Source: Mytilisepta virgata
Lineage: Eukaryota > Mollusca > Bivalvia > Mytilida > Mytilidae
Reading direction: 5' to 3'
Length of the DNA stretch: 64,000 bases
Assembly (NCBI GenBank): GCA_028015205.1
Contig: CM051521.1
Span: 107,732,513-107,796,512 of the forward strand
The notes beneath the pieces are model-generated. The model saw nothing but the letters and a program-made list of their open reading frames with translations. It made no database searches and was not told the DNA's origin. Position 1 is the stretch's first letter; every line of letters starts with the position of its first letter. A program made the position numbers and the translations under genes. This document shows, piece by piece, positions 13,432 to 22,112 of this stretch.

Positions 13432-14460
13432 TTAAAATTTACGTTTCGCGAAACGTGAGATGTCCCCTCCCGTGCCCATTTTATGCCTGTTCTCTTCAAC
13501 AAGTTGAAGAGTCGCCATCACCGATATACACTGTATACCAAGTTTCGTTAAAATCAGACTTTATATTTTTTGCCATTTTCAGCAGCCATCTTAAAAATGG
13601 AGGCCATTACGGAAATTCCGAAAATGCGCCGTGAGTCGCCATCACCCATATACCCTGTATACCAAGTTTCGTTGAAATCAGACAATGTTTACATTTTTCA
13701 CCATTTGGCGGCCATCTTGAAAATGGCGGCCATTACAAAAATTCCGACAATGCGCCGTCAGTCGCCATCACCCTTATACCCTGTATACCAAGTTTCATTG
13801 AAATCGGACAATGTTTACATTTTTCACCATTTTCGGGGGCCATCTTGAAAATGGCGGCCATTACAAAAATTCCGACAATGCGCCATCAGTCCCCATCACC
13901 TATATACCCTGTATACCAAGATTCGTTGAAATCGGACAATGTTTACATTTTTCACCATTTTCGGCCGCCATCTTGAAAATGGCGGCCATTACAAAACTTC
14001 CGACAATGCGCCGTCAGTTGCCATCACCCTTATACCCTGTATACCAAGTTTCATTGAAATTGGACAATGTTTACATTTTTCGCGATTTTCGGCGGCCATC
14101 TTGAAAATGGCGGCCATTACAGAAATTCCGACAATGCGCCATCAGTCGCCATCACCGTTATACCCTGTATACCAAGTTTCGTTGAAATTGGACAATGTTT
14201 ACATTTTTCGCCATTTTTGGCGGCCATCTTGGAAATGGCGGCCATTTTGAAATTATAAACCGCAAAAAACACTGTAGGACCTTGGGACCTATCACCCCTC
14301 CAAGTTTCATATTGATCGGTCCATCCATTTCCGAGGAGATAGCCGGACAAGTTCGTGCATCAGGTTGACGGAAGAAAAAGAAAAAAGTATAATAATAAGA
14401 AAAATAAGAAACGGAGTAAAAACAATATGTCCCCGACGACACTTCGTGGTCGGGGACATA
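13432..14460 (+). repeat. C-type element with 128-bp internal tandem repeats
   Basis: Starts with the perfect 16-bp palindrome ACGTTTCGCGAAACGT (13441-13456) and the motif ATGTCCCC (13460-13467). It then has about six copies of a 128-bp unit (TCGCCATCACC, CCTGTATACCAAGTTTC, GGCCATCTTGAAAATGGC) and ends with AAACGGAGTAAAAACAAT and the hairpin ATGTCCCCGAC/GTCGGGGACAT (14427-14459). The same plan as A and B with unrelated stem sequences. Confidence 0.88.
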
Positions 14461-15022
14461 ATAATAACAAAGAAACGGAAGAATAACAATATGTCGTCCC
14501 GTGACTACGTTCGGGGCGACATAATAACAAAGAAACGGAAGAATAACAATATGTCGTCCCGTGACTACGTTCGGGGCGACATAACTAGAATTGCAATTGC
14601 GAGCAATAGCAGATGTCGCCCCTGGCAGCCATCTTGAAAATGGCGGCCATTTCGAAAAAAAAGTATTGATTGCACACCTTCACATAGTGATCTAACTTTC
14701 TGCCAAGTTTCATTCAATTCTATCACGGCATCTCCGAGAACTAAGCCGGACAAAAATCATTGGAAAGAAAGAATAATAATAACAAAGAAACGGAAGAATA
14801 ACAATATGTCGTCCCGTGACTACGTTCGGGGCGACATAATAACAAAGAAACGGAAGAATAACAATATGTCGTCCCGTGACTACGTTCGGGGCGACATAAT
14901 AACAAAGAAACGGAAGAATAACAATATGTCGTCCCGTGACTACGTTCGGGGCGACATAATAATAACAAAGAAACGGAAGAATAACAATATGTCGTCCCGT
15001 GACTACGTTCGGGGCGACATAA
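14461..15022 (+). repeat. A-type hairpin cassettes, one short A unit, four more cassettes
   Basis: Two cassettes follow the C hairpin (hairpins 14491-14522, 14551-14582). A short A unit starts at 14585 and carries the variants CATAGTGATCTAAC and TCTATCACGGC, also seen in the unit at 6327. Four cassettes follow, with hairpins at 14806-14837, 14866-14897, 14926-14957 and 14989-15020. Confidence 0.88.
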
Positions 15023-15066
15023 TAATCACTAAAACAATATGTCTCCCTTCGAGAAGGGGAGACATA
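15023..15066 (+). repeat. Orphan D-type 3' hairpin at the end of the array
   Basis: ATCACTAAAACAAT leads into ATGTCTCCCTT-CGAG-AAGGGGAGACAT (15039-15065), a stem with one extra G/C step in the right arm, followed by AATAAAAC. No unit with a matching 5' end is present, so this looks like the 3' terminus of a fourth family. Confidence 0.75.
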
Positions 15067-15190
15067 ATAAAACAGCATAACTTTGGTGATTTCTTCCAAA
15101 ATTATACAAGTTTTACAGGTCCCAGATAAACAATTAGCTTGAATGTTAATATTTCATATTTTGATACCTCAGTATGTATATTCTATATAA
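15067..15190. other. Short unique spacer
   Basis: AT-rich sequence between the concatemer and the next element; no gene or repeat recognised. Confidence 0.6.
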
Positions 15191-17170
15191 ACTAGAGGCT
15201 CTTAAGAGCCTGTATCGCTCACCTGGATTTAACTTTTCACCTTGAGCAGACCTAAAAATTTAAAAATTTAAGTGTTGCAGTCAATTTGGCTGGTTTTTCT
15301 ATGGGATTCTATGTTAAACTATTTTCAGCTGTGGCAGTCATCTTGGTTTAGTCCAGGTTAACAGATACATTTCTAAAAGAGAACCATCTAAGGACCATTT
15401 CTACAAAGTCTTGTTCCAACTGGCTAAGCGGTTTCAGACAAGAAGATTTTTAAATGAATTTTCCTATAGGGTCCAATATTTAACTAAGTTGGGTGTGGCA
15501 GCCATCTTGGTTGACAATCCGGGTGATCAGACACATTTCTGAAAGAGGACCTCTTAAAGACCAATGCTGCCAAGTCTGTCTCCAATATGTCAAGTGGTTT
15601 CAGACAAGAGGATTTTTCAATGAATTTTCCCATAGGGCCCTATGTTAAACTAAGTTCGGGTGTGGCGGCCATCTTGGTTGACAGACCGCGTCATCGGACA
15701 CATCTCTGTAAGAGGACCATCTAAGGAGCATTGCTGCCAAGTCTGGTTCCAATTGATCAAGTGGTTTAAGACAAGAAGATTTTTCAATGAATTTTCCCAT
15801 AGGGCCCTATGTTAAACTAAGTTCGGGTGTGGCGGCCATCTTGGTTGACAGTGTGGGTCATCGCACAAAATTCTGAAAGAGGACCATCTAAGGACCCATT
15901 GCTACCAAGTCTAATTCTAATTGACTTAGTGGTTTCAGATGAGAAGATTTAAGTGCATTTCCCATAGGGTCCTATGTTAAACTAAGTTCTGCTGTGGCGG
16001 CCATCTTGATTCACAGTCCACAAAATCAGACACATTTCTGAAAAAGGACCTCCTAAGGACCAATGCCGCCAAGTCCTGCTCCAATATGTCAAGTGGTTTC
16101 AGACAAGAAGATTATTCAATGAATTTTCCTATAGAGACCTATGTTAAACTAAGTTCGGCTGTGGCGGCCATCTTGTTTGACAGTCCGGGTCATTGGACAC
16201 ACCTCTGTAAGAGGACCATCTAAGTAGCATTGCTGCCAAGTCTGGTTCCAATTGGTCAAGTGGTTTAAGACAAGAAGATTTTTCAATGAATTTTCCGATA
16301 GGGCCCTATGTTAAACTAAGTTCGGCTGTGGGGCCATCTTGGTTAACAGTCCAGGTCATTCGACATATTTCTGAAAGAGAACCTCCTAAGACCTATTACT
16401 GCCAACTTTGGTTCCAACTGGACTTGTAGTTTCATATAAGATTTTTGAAAGTCACCCCCCTTTTTTTCTATTTTTAGTAACAGCAGCCATCTCGGTTGGA
16501 AGTCGTTAATGCCAGACATAATTTTGGAAGGGGGCCACCCAAGGACCATTCCACCAAAGTTTGGTCTCAATTGGCCCAGTGGTTTGAGAGGAAAAGATCT
16601 TTAAAGGAAAGTTTACGCTGGATGCCGTCTTTAAAGGGCAAAAACTCCTATAAGGGATCAATCAATGATTTTGGTCATGTTGACTTATTTGTAGATCTTA
16701 CTTTGTTCAACATTTTTGCTGTTTATAATAATATTCAAGATAATAACCTAAAACTGCAAAATTTCCTTAAAATTAACAATTCAGGGGCAATAACCCAACA
16801 AAGGGTTGACCGATTCGTCTGAAAATTTCATGACAGGTAGATCTTGACCTGATGAACATTTTTACCCCATGTCAGTTTTGCCCTAATTGCTTTAGTTTTT
16901 GAGATATAAGACAAAAACTGCAGTTTACCCCTATGTTCTATTTTTAGCCATGTCGGCCATGTTGGTTGGCAGGCGGGGTCATCGGACACATTTTTTAAAC
17001 TAGATACCCTAATGATGCTTGTGGCCAAGTTTGGTTCAATTTGGCCCAGTAGTTTCAGAGGAGAAGATTTTTGTAAAAGTTAACGGACGACGGACGACGG
17101 ACGACGACGGACGACGGACGCCAAGTGATGAGAAAAGCTCACTTGACCCTTCGGGTCAGGTGAGCTAAAA
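15191..17170 (+). mobile_element. Pearl-like element (non-autonomous, Helitron-like)
   Basis: The head has hairpin AGGCTCTTAAGAGCCT (15196-15211) and motif GCTCACCTG (15217-15225). The centre has about seven degenerate ~165-bp units with CTATGTTAAACTAAGTTCG and GCGGCCATCTTGG. It ends with (GACGACG)n and the hairpin AGCTCACTTGACCC-TTC-GGGTCAGGTGAGCT (17136-17166), then AAAA. There is no transposase reading frame. Head and tail resemble the published bivalve 'pearl' repeats (from memory, not compared). Confidence 0.82.
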
Positions 17171-17329
17171 ATTAGTTTAGAAAAATTTGCTATTTTTTAA
17201 AGAATACAAAGAGCCTCTTAATAGTTTTATGATTATTCTCCCTAGGGAGGGAAAATGGTCCTTTTTAACGTCACACTTTTTCCTGGGAAATTTCTTTCGA
17301 ATATGTCCAGTTTTATCTCATCATAAAGT

Positions 17330-18447
17330 AACAAGAGTGAACATACTGAAATGTCTCGCCTGACTTTTAGTGTTCATAATTGAATTTATGTTGAAAGTAA
17401 AAAAAATAAGTTTATATAAGCTTTACATTAAATTAACATTTTAATGAAAAATGAACATGAAGTCAATTAATCTTTATGAAGGGACTGGAGTGAACTGTAT
17501 TCTATGTTAAACATTCATGCATGAGTGACCTTATTTTAACATTTTCACACCTTCCAATGTTTTTGTTAATCACTGTTTAGTAATGATCCCTTAAAAGTTT
17601 GTATTATTTATTATCAATATGAATGTTATTTAAAGATTTTTATAAAATAGTGAGACTATTTCAATATAAGTAGTCAGCAGTTAAATAATAAAATACATTC
17701 CATACTGCAAATATAGTTGACCTATTACTTATTGCATCTGAGAAGAAGACCAAACAATAGAAACTTAACACTGACCAATGAATCATGAAAATGAGGTCAA
17801 GTACAAATGATACCAGCCAGACAGACATGTACACCTTACAATCATTCCATACACCAAATATAGTTGACCTATTGCTTATAGTATTTGAAAAACAGACCAA
17901 AACACAAAAACTTAACACTGACCAATGAACCATGAAAATGAGGTCAATGTCAGATGAAACCTGCCAGACTGACATGTACCCCTTACAATCATTCTTTACA
18001 ACACATACAGTTGACCTACTGCTTATAGTATCTGAGAAACGGACCTAATCACGTAACTTTAACCTTGATCACTGATCCATGAAATGAGGTCGAGGTCAGG
18101 TGAACCCTATCTGTCGAACATTTAAATGTTGCAAGGAACCTATACACCAAATATAGTTATCCTATAACTCATAATAAGTGGGAAATGCACATGACAAAAA
18201 AAATATACATTTTTTTCAAGCAGTCGCTGAACCATGAAAATGAGGTCAAGGACAATGGACATATGAAAGACAGAAAGGTCATAACACAAGGTATCTGCAT
18301 ACAAGGCATGAAGTCTGCATAGAAGGTATGAAGCATCCAGGTCTTCTACCTTCTGAAATATAAAGCTTTATACAAATAGTTTACGCCACCGCCGGATAGT
18401 AATACCTACGTCTCACTCTGCGACTTTCGTCGCATGCGAGACAAAAA
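17330..18447 (+). mobile_element. CAAGAGTG-family element, copy 1
   Basis: Starts ACAAGAGTGAACATACT with motif GTCTCGCCTGAC. The body has degenerate ~150-bp units (ACTTAACACTGACCAATGAA, CATGAAAATGAGGTCAA) and the hairpin GTCTCACTCTGCGAC-TTTC-GTCGCATGCGAGAC ends it (18410-18442). The right arm matches the 5' motif for seven bases (GTCTCGC) while the left arm has an A at the sixth. No coding region seen. Related copies lie at 40029 and 51309. Confidence 0.78.
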
Positions 18448-18599
18448 TTGAGAACATCCAAAATATTGATTTGCATGGCAACAATGGCTGCCTCCATTGG
18501 GGAGGGATTTGCTTCCCTATCCGAGGAGGATTAACAATATATATTAGAAGCAAATTTTTTTTCGGTATAAAAGAACACTTATTGACTGTATATTCAGGT

Positions 18600-18694
18600 A
18601 ACAGTAAGTTTATTGTCCCCCTTATACCAACTATTTCCCCTTGGCTACACTTGAGGGCAATAGTTGGTATTTCTGGGACAATAAACTTACTATT
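18600..18694. repeat. Long imperfect hairpin
   Basis: Left arm 18600-18636 (AACAGTAAGTTTATTGTCCC then ACCAACTATT) and right arm 18659-18694 are inverse copies with few mismatches, with a 22-nt loop between. Both strands therefore read similarly. It may be a foldback mobile element; no target duplication was identified. Confidence 0.75.
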
Positions 18695-18954
18695 CATCTC
18701 ACCGGGTCAATAAATATATAATGCTTAATTTCATTGAAAGTCATAAAATTTGTATACATTTATACGTGCTTATTTAAACAATCCGTCACATCTGTCGTAA
18801 TTAAACATCTCAAAAATTTCATTTTTCAATATATTTTAGCATCAACTGATTTTTAGGGAAATCTCAGTGAAATCATAGAGCTGTATCTTTTAGAGGTTAG
18901 AAATCAGTTTTTTACACAAGATAATGTTGACAAAAACTATTTTTCAAAATTTAC

Positions 18955-19100
18955 CTTTTGATGGTGAGTTAATATTTAATTTCTTGCTGGTATATTCCTG
19001 ATGAGAAGTAGGTAATAGTTGTACTACATAATTCCACAGAGTTTGTTTAGAGGGAGTATCTAATATCACATTTAAATCTAATATCAAGTTATCTATCTTC
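18955..19100 (-). CDS. GRID2IP-like: Exon 12: second half of HHD3; last exon seen
   Basis: Acceptor TTATTTCCAG at 19101; donor AAAAG|GTAAATTT at 18955/18954. Length is 146 nt; it enters with one base and leaves in phase 1, so the protein continues. It encodes KIDNLILDLNVILDTPSKQT, LWNYVVQLLP and HQEYTSKK. The L-D-T-P-S-K-x-x-L-W core and L-L-P followed by a His/Tyr helix make it an excellent harmonin-homology half-domain and the counterpart of exon 9. No following exon was found in the remaining 18.9 kb. Confidence 0.88.
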
Positions 19101-19640
19101 CTGGAAATAAATATAATTACTGATATATATAAATTTTGTTAACTGAAAAGATACTTCAAACTGGTGAAGCAATTATTAGTGATCCTCTGACAAAAGCCAA
19201 ATTTTTCATTACAATTTACACATGAAGACATCTAGGAGCTGTACATTTTTCTATCCACAGAAGGGCTTTATTAAACTTGTCAGGCAGATATTTCCATTTC
19301 AAAAAACTTTCATCATTTTATTTCTGTGCTTTAATTTATGTCTACAATGCATTACATCTAATCATTTACCTTGAATTAGAAGTTAACACACGCTACAATG
19401 TGTGCATCAAATTTCCCCTACTAATCAGAGTTACCAATGCATAACTCCTTCAGCTGGGACCTTAAGTAGTTCATGAAAAAATCCAATTGAATTTAGACAT
19501 TTTCTGATGTAAAAAAAAAACAAAACTGATCAAAATTTGTTGTGAATGATTGTTTATGCATATTTGACAATAATAAGACTGAAAATCACGGAATATTTTA
19601 CAAGAATACCATACTATATATAAGACTGACGTCAACAAAC
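19101..19640. other. Intron between exons 11 and 12
   Basis: AT-rich unique sequence. I see no further exon, RNA gene or repeat. Confidence 0.6.
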
Positions 19641-19803
19641 CTATTTCTAGAGTATATCTGTAAGGCTTTTTTTAACTGCATTCTTTCTCTAGATGTAAGA
19701 AGATACTCCATCTGTTTCTTAAATGATGAAAATCTTGGACCATTGGTTGGAGTAGAGGGTGAAGAGATATCTGTATCATGATTTACTAAAGTACTACTGC
19801 TGG
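19641..19803 (-). CDS. GRID2IP-like: Exon 11: linker and first helices of HHD3
   Basis: Acceptor TTTTTGAAG at 19804; donor AATAG|GTTTGTTG at 19641/19640 (a weaker, T-rich donor). Length is 163 nt, phase 1 in and phase 2 out. It begins with a Ser/Thr/Pro spacer (ASSSTLVNHDTDISSPSTP) and then encodes SFKKQMEYLLTSRERMQLKK and ALQIYSRN. This closely repeats exon 7. The intron that follows sits at the equivalent codon and phase as in HHD2, which supports tandem duplication of a two-exon HHD module. Confidence 0.85.
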
Positions 19804-20175
19804 CTTCAAAAACAATAACGAATTTGTTAGTAAGTACATAAAATATATGCCTTAATACAATATACTATGCTTATCCCCAAGAAAAGTACTAAATTCAGTT
19901 TCTGAAAACAACATTTAATGGAGACACAAAACCATGAAATGTAGGTCCTTGGTGATCTGTGGTGAACTAAAAAGAATGATTGTTGTTGTAAAATATCATT
20001 GATACATCAATGAGACATAGAATAAAATGCAAAATTTTATTCGAAGTCTTTCTTCCATAAATATAGGTCACAGTGATTCAAATTAGCTGAGTTGTGTTAT
20101 ACAAAATAAGATGACTGTTGTTGTGAAATATTACTAGTACATTACCATATGTTCTTTAGACCATTTATTTTAAAT
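19804..20175. other. Intron sequence without recognised features
   Basis: AT-rich unique sequence upstream (in gene sense) of exon 11; nothing recognised. Confidence 0.55.
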
Positions 20176-20777
20176 TAGTTGGTTTATGGATCTGCCAACC
20201 CGATTTTGCTGATTTGAAGAAAAAAAATAAAATTGAAAATTTGGGTTTTTTATTACCGCCGACCCTCTGAAATCAGCCATCCCAAAAATAAAAATAAATT
20301 AAAATCCCTTTTTGCATTAAAATTTTATAAAAGATTATGTTCCAATTCATCTAAAAATAGATTATCAATTAATAAAATACTTGTAAACATGATCCAAAAA
20401 AAAAAAAAATCTATTTATAGCCGTTAGTTGATGCCATTTCCAAAACAAGTTTTATGAAACGAATTTCCCGTTAGAATCCATGCGGCTTTTAAGTTTGTTT
20501 TGTATGAATATCTTGATTCCATAAGATATCGAATCCACTCATTTTATATTGTTGTAGTTGACGAGTCGGGCCCCTTAAAAAGGGAATGGTCTACTGAACA
20601 ACACCTTTCAAGATAGATGTTCTGACATTTGGGTTTCAAATCATTTGCAACCTATGTATATTTGGCAATATAACCAAGATAGTTCAAAAGTCAAGATTTT
20701 CCCTCTTTTTTTTCTCTTTTTTTTTCCCACCGACCGACCCTATTTTAAAAAAAAATAATCCGTAAACCAATTAAAAA
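20176..20777. mobile_element. Possible MITE-like insertion with inverted ends
   Basis: The left end TTAGTTGGTTTATGGATC and the right end AATCCGTAAACCAATTAA are inverse copies with one or two mismatches. Inside are two CACCGACC/CCGCCGACCCT motifs in the same direction and A/T homopolymers. Boundaries and target duplication are uncertain because of flanking A runs. Confidence 0.5.
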
Positions 20778-20819
20778 AAAAAATTGGCCTTAGTGAAACA
20801 TCTAAATGCAAAAATTTAA

Positions 20820-21128
20820 CCAAAAGTGCATCATTTGTAGAGGATATTGCTGTAATCAATTCTGCAAAGTTTCAAAACATTTCATAATGTAATTTCAGAG
20901 GAAAAGATTTTTGAAAAATCAAAGATGGCCTCTGGTGCCCATGTTGTTCATCCAACCGGAACCAAAGGTGGTTCTTTTGTAAATAATCCCTACCAAGTTT
21001 GATTACTATCCACCCAGTAGTTTCAGAGAAGATCAAAATGTAAAAAGTTTATGTACAACGGACGACGGACGATGCAAGCATAGTGATGACAAAGCTCACA
21101 TTGCCTATAGGCCCAGTGATCTAAAAAT
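20820..21128 (+). repeat. Tail fragment of a pearl-like element
   Basis: Contains GTTTCAGAGAAGATCAAAAT, (CGGACGA)n and a degraded terminal hairpin (AGCTCACATTGCC-TATA-GGCCCAGTGATCT) before AAAATT. The upstream part (AAGATGGCCTCTGG, GTTGTTCATCCAACCG) matches the element at 56639-57822. Confidence 0.7.
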
Positions 21129-21227
21129 TAAAAAGGCTCAATATTTAACCCTTCAGTGTTTTTGAGCAGCATAAATATTCATTTTATAAATGTATTTTTA
21201 TTAACTATCTATGTACTATCTAGATAC

Positions 21228-21320
21228 CTTTAGATGACCATGTATTATATCGACCATCGTAACTTGAGTGGGATTCTTTACTGTGACTCCTCTTGACCTT
21301 AGGTCCCTTCAGCTTCAAAT
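21228..21320 (-). CDS. GRID2IP-like: Exon 10: basic, Ser-rich linker between HHD2 and HHD3
   Basis: Acceptor CTATATTATAG at 21321; donor AAAG|GTATCTAG at 21228/21227. Length is 93 nt; it enters with two bases, leaves in phase 1, and keeps the frame between exons 9 and 11. The product is DLKLKGPKVKRSHSKESHSS then YDGRYNTWSSK: a basic cluster followed by serines and aromatics. No domain is recognised; it could be a phosphorylated spacer (inference). Confidence 0.75.
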
Positions 21321-21799
21321 CTATAATATAGACATTACACTGAAATGCTAAGTGAAAAAATATATTTTAAATAAAAAAACTTTCAGTAAATTATTGTAAA
21401 ATAAATCTGATATTTATATACATTTTGCAATAATTTCTCCCAACAAGAGGAGAACTATTCTTAATATGTTCAGTTATGTAACAAACTACTGGTATAATAT
21501 TTCTTGAATCATTAGAATTGTTAACCTTACTGTACTTAAAGAAAACACTGTTCATATAAAATGTAAAACTCAAAACTCAGTTCTTTACAATACTCTGTGT
21601 CTTAACATAGCTAATAATAAAGTAACTACATGTACTCTTTCCTCTCAATAATTCCTTTGAAAAAAATTATTACTTTGGTTTGAAAAATCCATGCATTTCT
21701 GTGTTAAACTTTTAGATCAATTGTAATCACAAACTTTCTGTGACAAATAGATAGAGTGTACCGAAGCAATCTATCTCTCCCACTAATGTTTAGTCTTAC
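21321..21799. other. Intron between exons 9 and 10
   Basis: Unique AT-rich sequence; no additional exon or repeat recognised. Confidence 0.6.
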
Positions 21800-21948
21800 C
21801 CTGAACTATACTCCTAGGTAAACCTCCTTTACTAATGCAATAGTCCATGTGTTCAGTTGGAAGAATAGGTAAAATAAACCTCCATAACATTTTCTTAGAA
21901 TGTGTGTCCAATATTTGGGACAGCCTTTTGTAGAGGTCCACTACATTC
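21800..21948 (-). CDS. GRID2IP-like: Exon 9: second half of HHD2
   Basis: Acceptor AATATTTTAG at 21949; donor CAGG|GTAAGAC at 21800/21799. Length is 149 nt; it enters with one base and leaves in phase 1. It encodes NVVDLYKRLSQILDT, SKKMLWRFILPILP and EHMDYC. The L-D-T-x-S-K-x-x-L-W core and P-I-L-P plus Tyr closing helix match HHD3 (exon 12) and the harmonin-homology consensus. A short tail, ISKGGLPRSIVQ, leads to the linker exon. Confidence 0.88.
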
Positions 21949-22112
21949 CTAAAATATTAATCAATAAATTATAACACTGACAAATTGGAAAGATTTTTAT
22001 TAGAAAAGTCAAACCTACCTTAATTTAGCAGCCACCTGCCTTCAGCAGTCATCCTGGATTCCCTCAGTGAGGTTTACGTGTTGATTTTGATTGACGGCCA
22101 GCAGTCACTAAA

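Noticed and set aside
3422..15022. CRISPR-like regular arrays of palindromic repeats
   Set aside because: The 60-bp units repeat without unique spacers, no cas genes are present, and the surrounding DNA is clearly eukaryotic.
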